Shown: positions 1-10,800 of the stretch, in pieces
Layout: the number at the start of each line of letters is the position of its first letter
Numbering within the stretch: the first letter of the stretch is position 1
Source: Zygnema circumcarinatum
Taxonomy: Eukaryota; Streptophyta; Zygnematophyceae; Zygnematales; Zygnemataceae
Length of the DNA: 50,427 nt
Assembly (NCBI GenBank): GCA_037447605.1
Contig: CM074822.1
Span: 276,431-326,857, forward strand
Reading direction: 5' to 3'
Made by a program: the position numbers and the translations under genes
The notes under the pieces: generated by a model
Seen by the model: only the letters and a program-made list of their open reading frames with translations
The model's database searches: none
What the model was told of the DNA's origin: nothing

Positions 1-402
1 GTGCACGGTCGGATCCTACGCGCGCGGCGCGGGGTCCGACTGACAGTCCGTCCGTACCAACGGTAGCCCGCAACTGTACGGACGAACGTTGAATTCCAAA
101 AGGGGGATCCGGGCCGTGGCCCGGGATCCAATCGCGGGACCAGATTGGTCCCGTGGTGCCGTTAGCCCGTGATCCTCCTCTACGCTGAGAGGAGGGGGCC
201 TTGGCCGCTGACGTGGGGCCCATAGAGATTATGTGGCGGCCCCACGGGTGAACCAGTTCTCAAGGTTCGAACCTAGGACCTCCGTCGTCCTATAGGGTGT
301 CTGATGCTCTAACCATTAGGTAAAGCATTGGATGGAAACATAGAGCCACGCCGGGCTCTAAGTAACCCCTCCCCCTTGGGGTGACTGTAGCGTTTCGCTA
401 CA
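1..402 (-). mobile_element. LTR-like sequence with tRNA-like boxes, cut by the window edge
   Basis: Read on the minus strand, the segment begins at 402 with TGTAGCGAAACGCTACA, the same 15-base start as the LTRs of the TRIM at 1950-2397. This terminus is itself a short palindrome (386-402). Further in, a stretch around 255-335 resembles a tRNA body: an A-box-like TAATGGTTAGAGC and a perfect B-box core GGTTCGAACC (264-273), matching the same region of the TRIM LTR (both read GGAGGTCCT followed by the B-box). I infer a larger LTR of the same family in opposite orientation. Its other end is not seen, so size and solo-or-complete status are unknown. No acceptor stem pairs, so it is not a tRNA gene. 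Confidence 0.5.
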
Positions 403-410
403 TTGGCAGT

Positions 411-1374
411 ATGAAAATGTAGGTGGAACAATTTCTGAGGAGCAACAGATCCATTCAATTTTTCGATGTTGTGAAAAAAGAGCCATTACAGAAGTTAGTC
501 ATATAAAAACACAACAATTGAGTAATGTAGAGTCAGTGAAAGCTATTAAGGGCAATAGAATCTTAGTAGAATAATAAGCAGAGGATTCAAAGGTTGTAAG
601 TCATAAGTTTCAAATTAATGAGGCCTTCCACAGTCAAAACAGAGATGCAGATGCAAGCAAACAAGTGGAAGCTTATACGGTCAACTACAGAGGCAGAGGT
701 CATGGAGTAAGAGGGGGTGTCTTTCGTGGAGGTTCATTGATTGGAAGAGGACGCACAAGCCAAGCCCAAAAGGCATCATGTTGCCATCATGTTGTCATGT
801 AGTGAAGAGGGTTATGTGCTATGTGAAAGGGACAATGGATATAAGATTGAAGTTTTAGAGGATTGAAGGAGAGCCAAAAGTGGTTGGCTATTGTGATTCA
901 GATTGGGGAGGCTGTGTTGATACGGCAAAAGTATCAGCGGTTACATCTTTGTTTGTGCAAGAGCAGCGATGTCATAGAACAACAAACTTCAAGAATGTGT
1001 GGCGTTGAGCAGCGTAAAGGTCGAATATATGGCGGCTTGTCATACAGCAAAAGAAGCTAAGTGGTTGCAGCTATTGTTTGCAGAATTGAAGGAGCTATAG
1101 CCTAAACTTTTGATGTGGAGTTATAGTCAGAGTTGCATTGCATTAGTGAAAAATCCCGTGTATCATAAAAGAACAAAGCATATAGATCTAAAGTATCATT
1201 TTATTCGTGAGTTAGTGACTAAGAAAGAAATAAAGCTAAAGTATGTTCACACCACATAGCAAGCAACTGATATAATGACTAAGGCAAGGATAGGACCAAT
1301 GATTGATAGATGTTGCAAACTTGTAGGATTGATTAGTGCTTGAGTTGTCCAACCCTTGCATCAAGAAGGGGAAT
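411..1374 (+). mobile_element. Internally deleted, decayed Ty1/copia retrotransposon (gag fragment joined to RT/RNase H end)
   Basis: Around 690-760 one frame reads a Gly/Arg-rich stretch (RGRGHGVRGG) like the C-terminal part of a copia Gag. From about 801 it passes directly into the end of a copia reverse transcriptase (VKRVMCYVKGTMD) and RNase H (VVGYCDSDWGGCVDTAKV at ~879; YMAACHTAKEAKWLQLLFAEL at ~1029-1090; HKRTKHIDLKYHFIRELV at ~1167-1220). Protease, integrase and most of the reverse transcriptase are absent, and several stops and frameshifts break the reading frame. A purine-rich tract AAGAAGGGGA (1364-1373) precedes the putative 3' LTR. It is a non-functional remnant. Confidence 0.7.
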
Positions 1375-1777
1375 TGTGATAGATGATGATGCTGCGGGTT
1401 GTACGGTCATTGTATGGACTGTTGTACGGACTGTTACACAAACATGTATACAAAAAATGTACGGACGAAAAAGGACCATGTGTATGAGAGGATTCAAGAA
1501 GGTCTGTGCAGGAAAAGAAGCGTCAAGCAAAGCGTCGCAAGTGTATGAGCTTCAGGAAATAGGATTTAGAAAAGAATGTTCTAGTTGCATTGATAGTGAG
1601 TAGAAAAGAAGCGTTGTGCAGAAGCAAAGCAACAAAGGAAGAGAGAAGAAAGGATGGAGTGAATTTGTATTGAGGCTCTTGATGAAATAAAGAGTATTTA
1701 TGAGTTATGTGCTAATCTTGTGAGACCATGTATTTTGTGTAAATGCATCAAGCTTGAATGTGTTATCTTCCTTCACA
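1375..1777 (+). mobile_element. Probable 3' LTR of the copia remnant
   Basis: It begins just after the purine tract with TGTGA and ends with TCACA at 1777, giving 5-base inverted termini of TG...CA type over about 403 bp. An AT-rich TATA-like stretch lies near 1685-1700. The right boundary is a guess because no second LTR is in the window for comparison. Confidence 0.4.
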
Positions 1778-1949
1778 CCTCCAAGTCTAGTCCTTCGACT
1801 ATCTGCTCATCTAGAAAACGTACTTGATAGAGAAATTTGGAGGGCGTCTACTTTCACGATCAGTAAATCGATGTTTAAAAGACATGCCACCTTCACGAAA
1901 GGACATGTTGATTTTGCAAACACTTTGAACAAGATTTATAAACATAAAC

Positions 1950-2397
1950 TGTAGCGAAACGCTATACATGGGTTGTATGGCCGAATACTTACATCCGCGG
2001 TTGCCTTTTAATGGTAAAGCACTTAGGTGAATACCACGAGGTCCTGAGTTCGAACTCTGCTGGAGGTAGGGGTTCGTTACATTGGTATCAGAGCCTAAGG
2101 ACTGGTATTTGCAATCCACCCTAAAAACACCGTGATCTTTGAGCATGGTACGGTTGGCCAGAGGGTCTGAACCGTATATTTGGGCATGTGTTGAAGGAGC
2201 TTGAATGCTGCTCGTGAAAACCCTTGACTGCGCTCGAGGACGAGCCCGGTTTAGGTGGGGAGGAATGTAGCGAAACGCTATATATGGGTTGTATGGCCAA
2301 ACACTTACATCTGCGGTTGCCTTTTAATGGTAAAGCACTTAGGTGAATACCAGGAGGTCCTGAGTTGGAACCCTGTTGGAGGCAGGGGTTCGTTACA
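1950..2397 (+). mobile_element. Complete TRIM (terminal-repeat retrotransposon in miniature), 448 bp
   Basis: Two 132-bp direct repeats, 1950-2081 and 2266-2397, differ at roughly ten positions, and each starts TGTAGCG and ends GTTACA. Immediately after the left repeat comes TTGGTATCAGAGCC (2082-2095), the classical primer-binding site complementary to the initiator methionine tRNA 3' end. A purine-rich tract GGTGGGGAGGAA (2254-2265) abuts the right repeat. The element is flanked by a perfect 5-bp target-site duplication TAAAC (1945-1949 and 2398-2402). The interior has no coding capacity; its end resembles the 3' end of plant Ty3/gypsy elements. Each LTR carries an A-box-like AATGGTAAAGC and a B-box-like GAGTTCGAAC. 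Mobilisation would need proteins from an autonomous partner. Confidence 0.92.
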
Positions 2398-3917
2398 TAA
2401 ACTCGATATAAAACATTTTTGTAAAGTGGGCCTTGCCCCTCTTTGTCTCTTTACCCTTGCCTGGCTCTTTGCCCCTCTCCTTTTACCATTGCTTCCTTCT
2501 TCGGTCCTTTGACTTCTTCCTTGCTTCCCCCCCCTCTCTAATACAATTGAAAAAAAAAAAAAAAACAAAAAAAAAAACAAACAAGAGAAACAAATCTTAC
2601 TCTCACTAGCACGCACTCCTCACTAATGAACGGCCAAGTTACTTACCACGTTGAAGAGCAAAACAGCCATTTGGAAGTAAAAGAAAACGTACTTAATGGA
2701 GAACTATGGAAGTAGGCAAGTGTGACAAAGGTCACGCATTGCCAAACCTACATAGTTGTTGTAGACTTGAGCAACAATCAACCTTATACTCACATTGAGG
2801 GGGTGTGTAGCAAACTGAGGCGGTCGGTAGTCAGAGGTATGTTGTTAGCGGGACAAGGAGAAAAGGTAGGATAGTGTAGACAAATTAGGGAACGTCGCAC
2901 TGCATACATCTGTTATACTTATTCAACAAAGAAAAGAAGAGTTTTGGGTTGGTGGGGCTTTCTCTACACTTTCTTCTTATCTTAGTTTATGTGTTGTGTG
3001 CATCTAGAGTGTGTTGCTTCAAGCATGCTTGAGACAGGTGGCAAATATGATGCAGCAAGCAGGAGGATCGAGGGCAATTTTTCAACACTTAAAGGCCAGC
3101 AAGGGAAAAAATAGCGAAACTCCTTTATACTTTTATGCTTAGATCCTTTATGACTAGTCGCTTGTGGTTCCACGTGTTGTTTTTGTCAATGTACATTGAT
3201 GGCCTCGCCATCATGAGTTCAATGTCATTTTCTCAAAAAACACCAACTAAAATAGTAAAAAGACTTAAGGATACTTAGAGGATTGTTGGTTTCTTGGTTG
3301 TGGTGTATGAATGATGTTTGTGGGCGTGTTGTTGGCACGCACTAGAATCCTCTCATGTTGAGGCGTTGCTTGGAGTGTTGTGGTGCAATAGCTAGGTTGT
3401 GTCGAAAGTGTGAGAATGGCGGGAAAGGGTGAGAGGAGGAGGTAGAGGGAGAGGTCGCGGCAAAGGAAGGGAGAAAGGAAGCAAGGAGTGATAGAGGATG
3501 GGAGATTGTGAGGGAGCGGGAGATTTGGCAGGGAGAGGGAGGAGTAGGAGGGGGATAGAGAGGCAGAGGCAAGGATGCAGAGTGAGAGGAGGGTGAGAGG
3601 CTTAGCTTGTCTTCTTGAATTATTTTGCTTGTCCTTCTTTTTTGTGCAGTGCCCCTCTTTGAAACATTTATCGCATTAACGAAGTGAAAGTATCAAAAGG
3701 GGATAGGCGCACATCCTTCCCAGTGTCACTATGGCCTATTGGTGTGGTGGGGAAATGATGGCAAGGCCTTGTAAAGAAATAAATGCGATTATTGCAGATG
3801 ATTTTTTATTAGGGAAAGGAAGAGTCCCAAAGGGCCAACTGTTACGAAATGTTTCGAGGGTGTGTTTCCTCCTTGTTTATTTTTGGCATGGTCGTCGTCT
3901 AAAACATCTTCTGATGT

Positions 3918-4012
3918 TGATGTTAGGCTTAATTGCTGATGTTAGGCTTAATTGCTGATGTTAGGCTTAATTGCTGACGTTAGGCTTAATTGCTGATGTT
4001 AGGCTTAATTGC
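3918..4012 (+). repeat. 19-bp minisatellite, five copies
   Basis: The unit TGATGTTAGGCTTAATTGC is repeated five times head to tail from 3918, with one T-to-C change in the fourth copy. No gene overlaps it. Confidence 0.95.
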
Positions 4013-4422
4013 GGCATGCGGAACAGCTCTTGGATTGATACAAGACAAGGCCTTTCATGGATTTATGCCAAGACACCATTCAATTTGTGCAAGTAGATTT
4101 TATTTTTTCACTCTGGGAAGACGACAACTATATGGATAAAAACGACATGAATTGTTTACAAAAATGCTTGCAACAAAATGCTAAGTAACCTACAAAAAGT
4201 AAAAAATGTCTAAGCGCCCAGATCTTGCCGTTTGTTTGATAGAGTGTCAACTTCTTATGCAATATAGGGAGCTACATTTTGCAATTTGCAAATGTCGCAA
4301 CAAAAATTGCGGAGTGAACAAAGGCAACAATTGGGCTCTTCATCTTAATTCACTTTAGTTTAATTGCACTTTAGGCCATTAGAAAAAGGACGACTTGAAT
4401 TCTTTTTGAGGGAAGGAAAAAA

Positions 4423-4587
4423 AGTGGCATTGAACTCACGATGGCGATGAGGCCATCAAATGTACATGGACAAAAGCAGCATGGGAAACCACGAGGAACT
4501 GGTCGCAAAGGACCTAAGCACAAAAGAAAAAGCGAGGAGTGAAAAACTACGCTTAGGCGCAACAATGTAGCCCTCCTTAGAAACAGC
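4423..4587 (+). repeat. Dispersed repeat copy A, with a short Lys/Arg-rich ORF
   Basis: This stretch is about 80% identical to 6836-7001. Both contain an in-frame ATG (4441 here, 6855 there) opening a peptide of 30-40 residues with a shared core RGTGRKGPKH. The peptide is basic and I do not recognise it. The two copies differ by small indels and end at different stops, so this may be a repeat fragment rather than a gene. Confidence 0.7.
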
Positions 4588-4609
4588 CATGTTGTTGTTG
4601 TTGTTGTTG
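4586..4609 (+). repeat. (GTT)8 microsatellite
   Basis: Eight uninterrupted GTT units follow the end of repeat copy A. Confidence 0.9.
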
Positions 4610-5417
4610 TTTGTCAGCCAACTGTTTTTGTTTTTTGTTTATTGTGTGCGGTACACATGTCACATGTTACAAACACAAACAAGTTAAAAAAAAATATGGG
4701 CACTACTTATTTATCCATCACTGTGGCACCAAAGGTCTGCTTGTTGTGCTTTTAGCATATGCTGTTGTTGTCGGCACAAAAAGACGGGTCATCATCATTC
4801 ATCGAAGATGGCTATAAAATTTATTATCGCCTTAAGAAAATGGATATAAATGGGGTGTACGATTCTTGGAAACATTGCCACATGGCATTTGATGCAGCAC
4901 ATGCTTGCCAACAAGAAGAGAGGGCTTACATGAATAAGACAAAATAATAAGACAAGAATAAGACAAGCACCTTCCTTGCTTCCTTCCTTCTCCTTCACTC
5001 GTCCTGCAATAGAACACGCAAAACGAACTCTATCAAAAAGCAGGACACGCATGCTCATGACATGAATATGGCCATTTTCCGTTAGCCGTTTTCCTGTTGA
5101 AAGTTAAGCCGAAGAAGGGAAAGTTGAGACATTGGTTTCTTGGAAACTAACTTATGTAGGTTCTTTGAGTTTTTTCACAAGTTTCAGCATGAGCACCCGA
5201 GAAGCAATCACTTTAACTGTCGCAGGTATTCATGTTTACTGCCGACTCTGCAGGTCCCCCATACACAAGGAACAATCCCAGCTCCAAGAAACGAAATTTA
5301 AATAACTTAATAGTACTGCCTACATTTTCTTACAGGCTCTCCAAAAACCGTGCATCAATAGAATGGTCAGGTTGCTTTTCATCACTGAGGAGAGGTTTCA
5401 GTTCGTAAGAACTGCTT

Positions 5418-6726
5418 TCAGAATAGTTGAAACCCTAAAAGAAGGTCCAAACCGGCATTCAGCAAGCCTTGATTACATGCAGCTGAAAAAACTTGGCAAT
5501 AAAAAGGTAATATTTAGCTTACTCGTGTGCTTAAACTTACATTCAGCAATTTGCAACTCCACTCCGAATTTCTTCATGAACAAAGTGTCAGATGGCGCAA
5601 AAATTGTCCTCAGAGAGAGGCGTTTTTTACCAGCCTTCATAAGACTTCTGTATCGAGGTTTTAGTCTCTTGTCCAGGGAGAATAGGAGTGCCATAGGATA
5701 CTTGACAATTTCCTCTTCACTATAGCCCATTTCAGACAAAATAAATTCTATCTTTGGCTTCATTGTACCCCAAGAACTACCAAGAAGTAATGGGAATGCT
5801 TGCAGCAACTTCAAAGTTGCTTCCTTTCCAAACTGCTGGTTGAGCTGACCGTACGTATGCTGCATTGTTTCACATGAAACGAGAACATTTTGCGGGTGTG
5901 AAATCAGGAGCTTTTCCGTAATATCTTTCCCCAAAACCTCTTCCAGCCAAAGGATACTTTCTTCGAAGTGATGCCTATCCCTTAAAACGATGGTCGGAAA
6001 ATTTAAAAGTAACTTCTCGGAGACCGAAGTCGAAAATGTAGACCTTACAGCATTCACACCATCTCTGATCCTCTCCGAACCCAATGTAAACATCACCGGA
6101 AATCGCTCTAACATCGATCCTGAAACAAGCACCCCTAACTCCTCCCATAACTGCTTTTTAGCCTCAAGTGACTGCACTCGGTAACCGAGTATGCTTGGTA
6201 ATTTGCTCACCAGCTTCCCTAAATCATGTAACTGAAAGGAATTCTGTAAAAACTTAAACATTCTTTCATGCTTCTCATCCGATGCGAGAAGAAATTGGCC
6301 TTTCGGACTAGTTCGCTCTAAACCTTCACAGAAGTGGCTGGAATTGATCCCATATCTCTTAAACAGTGCTGCCTTTGGAAGAATGTGCTTTGCCTCTCTA
6401 AGAAGAAGTTCCTTTCTCGTCTCAACGAGCCGCCTTACTTTCTGCCTTGAGCATCCCAAGCTTAACAGATCTTCCTCTGCCTTTCTCAGCCTTTGAGTCA
6501 ACTCAAAAACTCTCGCAACTGAAGGTGCTCTCACTTTGACCTTTTCTTCGAGCGGCAGAATGGAGTCTCTTAGAGCTGCTTTCTCCCCTATCGTACTGTA
6601 TCCATGGCGGAGATGTAAAGCGTGAGCGTAGGCCTGCAGTTCAACGGAAAGAAAGGTCCATGGCAGCCGGTAGGGGCTTAAGTTGAACTCCTTTTGCCGT
6701 CTCCATGCTCCAAAGAAGTTCGCCAT
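5418..6726 (-). CDS. mTERF-family protein (mitochondrial transcription termination factor-like)
   Basis: Exon 1 runs 6726-5541 and a short exon 2 runs 5482-5418 (donor GAAT|gtaagt, acceptor tttttcag), giving about 417 residues. The protein shows the leucine-rich helical repeats of plant mTERF proteins: repeated modules with a Pro followed by LL/VL, such as KLVSKLPSILGYRVQSLEAK, LLNFPTIVLRD, LISHPQNVLVS and the diagnostic C-terminal EMGYSEEEIVKYPMALLFSL. mTERF proteins bind nucleic acid in mitochondria or plastids and act in transcription, splicing or ribosome biogenesis of the organelle. The N-terminus is rich in aromatic, Arg and Ser residues, consistent with an organelle presequence; which organelle cannot be told. 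If the last intron is not removed, the frame runs 22 codons further into intron sequence. Telomere-like CCTAACCCTAA lies about 30 bp upstream of the ATG, as in many plant promoters. Confidence 0.85.
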
Positions 6727-6835
6727 GGCTGCAACGCGTAAGGTGTTCTGGTAATCCTAACCCTAACTCTACTTCTGCCTGGAAACACTATTCATTTTCC
6801 ATAAATAGTGCCCATTTTGTTTTTTAACTGGAATG

Positions 6836-7001
6836 AAAGTGCAGTGAACTCACGATGGCGAGGCCATCAAATGTACATGAACAGAAGCATGATGGGGAAC
6901 CACGAGGAACTGGCCGCAAAGGACCTAAGCACAATAGAAAGAAGCTAAGAGCGGAAAACTACGCCTAGGCGCACAACGCAGCCCCTTGAAGCAGCCGCGA
7001 A
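6836..7001 (+). repeat. Dispersed repeat copy B
   Basis: This is the second copy of the segment at 4423-4587, in the same orientation. It opens a short basic peptide at ATG 6855 that shares the RGTGRKGPKH core with copy A. Confidence 0.7.
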
Positions 7002-7077
7002 GGTCACTGTTGTGAGGCACATCGCGAGGAGGCAGTGGAAAGAAAGAAAGAAAAACCGACAGGGTCACCAATAATAG

Positions 7078-7275
7078 GGGGAGTCAGACCTTGACCATCG
7101 CCAAATCAATTTCGTAAGCCTGTCGGGCGAATTAAGCATTGGCTAGGTACGCATTTCGGTACGGCTGTGTACGGCGGAGCCGCAGATCCCGACTCGGAAT
7201 TCGTACACGATAGAAGTGACTTTTAGTATAAGGAATTCGGGAATTTCGTAAGCGATGGTCAAGGTCTGACTCCCC
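7078..7275. mobile_element. MITE-like element with 24-bp terminal inverted repeats
   Basis: GGGGAGTCAGACCTTGACCATCGC at 7078-7101 is exactly the reverse complement of 7252-7275. The roughly 200-bp interior is non-coding. TTTCGTAAGC recurs just inside both ends. AT-rich flanks (TAATAG / TAAATATAG) hint at a short TA-type target duplication, but none is clean, so the superfamily is not assigned. Confidence 0.8.
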
Positions 7276-7808
7276 TAAATATAGGGGGGACAGGTCGAAG
7301 AAGCGTAAAAGCAAGGCAACGCTGAAGGGCAACAGAAATAAACTGTCGATAAGAGGTAACCATGATATGGTGAACTAGATATATTCCGTATTATGTGCTT
7401 ATAGCGACTTTGCGTACCTTTGGAGGCAAAGTGCTAGTTGGATATTCTACTATTTTATTGTATGTAATAGCCCATCTGATGGTTCTCTCAGTGGCTTCAC
7501 GCATTGTCATTTAGGGTTTTAAGGGTTTCAATCGATTGGCCAATATGTGGTCAGTGCACAGCCAAGGCGCAACATGAATGAGTTCTATGCAGAGACCGAA
7601 ACTGAAACTAAAACTAAAACTAGAAATGGAACCTGTGCTTTTAGCAATCCCTTCTGTGCGTTCTATACAATGGTGCTTTCATGAAGTCAACAGTTCGAAT
7701 TCGGAGTAAAGTGTCCCCCCTCCAAAGCAAAGCAAAGCAAAGCGAAATTCCTGAAATTTCGTACATACACTCTTCATATGACCCAGTCTGTGCAGAATCA
7801 TCACAACC

Positions 7809-10800
7809 CTAATTTCTCTTCACTCTTTTTCTAGGCCCAGTATTCTCCTCAGAAGGAAGACTCAATTTCTTAATCTCCCCTATTTTGTCAGTAGTTTCCT
7901 TCATCCCATCTTTTTTAGACAAATTTCTTGCAGTCTCCCTTTGTTTGGAATATGAACCAACTTCTGCCAAATTTGAACCTTGTTTCTCAACAGAAGCAGA
8001 TGCCATTTTTTCAATCTTGCCCTCGTTTCCATGTTCCTCCTCCTCAGTAATTCCTCCCTTTGAAGTGGTAGCGGCTACCCCCTTTGTACCCTCAATCTTC
8101 AATTTCTTCTTTTTCTTCAAGTCGTTTACAAGCTTGTTGACCAACATGACGTATCCATCAATGTTGAATTTCCGCTTACATCCCGCGTAATTCATGTATC
8201 GTATTTTTCCAAAAACGGGTCTCTCCCCCCACCCCTGCTTGAACAAACCACCGAACAGAGACTGAACAATGGTATCTCAAACAAAGCCAATTTTCAACAC
8301 ATTAACTAACCTCTTACCGCTTCAAAAACGTAGCCCTAATCCTCGCTTAACACCAGCCCGAACGCTAACAGGACACCTCTCCCTCCCTTCCCCCTCCCCC
8401 CCTCCCCCCCTCCCTCCCCTCCCCTCCCTCCCTCCCTCCTCCCTCCTCCTCTCCCTCACTCCCTCCCTCCCTCCCTCCCTCTCCCTCCCTCTCCCTCCCT
8501 CCCCCTCCCCTCCCTCCCTCCCTCCCTCCCCTCCCCTCCCCTCCCTCCCTCCCTTCCCTCCCCTCCCTCCCCCTCCCCTCCCCCCTCCCCCTCCCCTCCC
8601 CCCTCCCCTCCCCTCCCTCCCTCCCTCCCCCCTCCCCACTCCCCCTCCCCTCCCCCTCCCTCCCCTCCCCTCCCCCCTCCCCCTCCCCCTCCCCCCCTCC
8701 CCCCTCCCCACTCCCCCTTCCCTCCCCCCTCCCCCTCCCCTCCCCCTCCCCCTCCCCCTCCCCTCCCCCCTCCCCCTCCCTCCCACTCCCTCCCTCCCCC
8801 CTCCCCCTCTCCCCCCCTCCCCTCCCCTCCCCCCTCCCCACTCCCCCTCCCCTCCCCCCTCCCCTCCCCCTCCCCCTCCCCCTCCCCCTCCCCTCCCCTC
8901 CCCCTCCCCACTCCCCTCCCCCTCCCCTCCCCCTCCCCTCCCCCACTCCCCTCCCCCCTCCCCCTCCCCTCCCCCTCCCCTCCCCCCTCCCCACTCCCCC
9001 TCCCCCTCCCCCTCCCTCCCCTCCCCCTTCCCCCTCCCCCTCCCCCCCTTCCCCCTCCCCCTCCCCACTCCCCCTCCCCTCCCCCCTCCCCCCCTCCCCC
9101 CTCCCCACTCCCCCTCCCCCCCTCCCCCTCCCTCCCCTCCCCCTCCCTCCCACTCCCCCTCCCCCTCCCCTTCCCCCTCCCCCCCTCCCCCTTCCCCCTC
9201 CCCCTCCCCCTTCCCCCTCCCCCTCCCCACTCCCCCTCCCCTCCCCCCTCCCCCTTCCCCCTCCCCCTCCCCCCCTTCCCCCTCCCCCCCTCCCCACTCC
9301 CCCTCCCCCTCCCCCTCCCCCTCCCCTCCCCCTTCCCCCTCCCCCTTCCCACTCCCCCTCCCCTCCCCCCTCCCCCTCCCCTCCCCCTTCCCCCTCCCCC
9401 TCCCCCTTCCCTCCCTTCCCCTCCCCTTCCCCCTCCCCCCTCCCCACTCCCCCTCCCCCTCCCCCTCCCCTCCCCCTCCCCCTCCCCTTCCCCCTTCCCC
9501 CTTCCCCCTCCCCCTCCCCCTTCCCCCTCCCCCTCCCCCTCCCCCTCCCTCTCCCCCCCCCCTAACCCTAACCCCTACTTTCTAACTCCTTACCGCGCTC
9601 ACCTGATCGTGCACGCCGCAAATGGACCACATGCAGCCGACGTATCCGTTGGGGTCACGCCCGTCCAATTCGTACTACACAGTAAAACAAGGAAACAAAA
9701 CAGATAAGAGAGAGCAGGAAAACGCAATCAGGGAGAGACAACAAATCCTGAGCCACGATTTTTCCTGAAAATATACGTGGTGACGACTGATTTGGCAAAA
9801 ATAGGTGGTGAGATGGTGTGAGGATCGATGTCGATAGAAACTTAACCAAAATATCACCTCGCTCTTCCTCGCCCCTCCCCCCTTCCCTCGCCCTCGCTCC
9901 CTCTCCCTCTCCCACTGCATTTCCCACTCCTCACCCTCTCCCTCTGTCTCCCTCTTCACCCTCACTCCCTCTCCAGCTCCCTCTCTGTCTCCCACTTCCT
10001 CCCTCACTCCCTCTCCCACTCCCTCTCTGTCTCCCTCTTCCTCCCTCACTCCCTCTCCCACTCCCTCTCTGTCTCTCTCTTCTTCCCTCACTCCCTCTCC
10101 CACTCCCTCTCTGTCTCCCTCTTCCTCCCTCCCTCCCTCTCCCACTCCCTCTCCCCAATGTCACCTTGTCATTCAGATAAATGGAAAACTCAAGGGCCTC
10201 TTCCGGGCTCTTCGTCCATTCCAGAATTTTCTTCGCCCAGTACATCCTGCGAACCCTCAAAAAATACCACCAAAAATTAATAAATCACTTACATGACGAT
10301 TTGCTCTCAAAGCAGGTACAAAAGTTCTTAAGGCTGCTCGGAAACGGAACGTACCAAAAGAAACCAATCCCAAAAAAGAAACCAAAAAAAGAGAAGAATA
10401 AAGGACAAAGGGGGGCAAAAGACAACAAGTTAAAGTCATTGACGATAGCATATGAAGCATCAAAAACTCAATTTTTTAGTTTTTTTTATAGGAGAAATCA
10501 ATCACCTCATGAATCCGTGCATCTTTCCAAGGTGGACCATCTCGTGTTGTGCCGCATTCCAAAGCTGCACAATTTTATTTTTCAAAAATGAAAATATTAG
10601 AGGTATGCTTTAGGCTCATAGTTGAAGGCTTCTGTTTGAGAATTGGGTTTGCTTGAATTGGGTTCGAGTTTACTTATTTTTTCCCGGTTCATCAAATTTG
10701 CGATTTATAATCAGGCATAGGGGTTGAGATTGAGAGACGGTGTTCATAGGGAGAGGGAGAAGACATGAAGCGAGAAAGAGAGAGAGAGAAAAAGAGAGAG

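Larger units (their letters stand above)
2398..5417. other. Intergenic region, no gene recognised
   Basis: No open frame here resembles a known protein. The stretch holds an A-rich tract (2549-2580), a purine-rich patch (3420-3600), a 19-bp minisatellite, one copy of a dispersed ~165-bp repeat (4423-4587) and a (GTT)8 microsatellite (4586-4609). Confidence 0.6.
6727..7808. other. Intergenic region between mTERF and photolyase genes
   Basis: It holds a dispersed repeat copy (6836-7001), a MITE (7078-7275) and otherwise unremarkable AT-rich sequence. Around 7595-7620 lie short tandem AAACT units, and around 7725-7745 GCAAA units. No coding region is recognised. Confidence 0.6.

Noticed and set aside
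255-335. tRNA gene at the left edge or inside the TRIM LTRs
   Set aside because: A- and B-box-like motifs are present but no acceptor stem pairs and the anticodon arm is irregular.
9561-9576. Internal telomere
   Set aside because: Only two CCCTAAC units inside an intronic tract. Similar AAACCCTAA words are ordinary plant telo-boxes.
8269-9585. 438-residue Pro/Ser/Leu-rich open frame and overlapping Gly/Glu/Arg-rich frames on the other strand
   Set aside because: They are translations of the intronic C/T tract of the photolyase; several frames are open at once because the repeat has no stop triplets.
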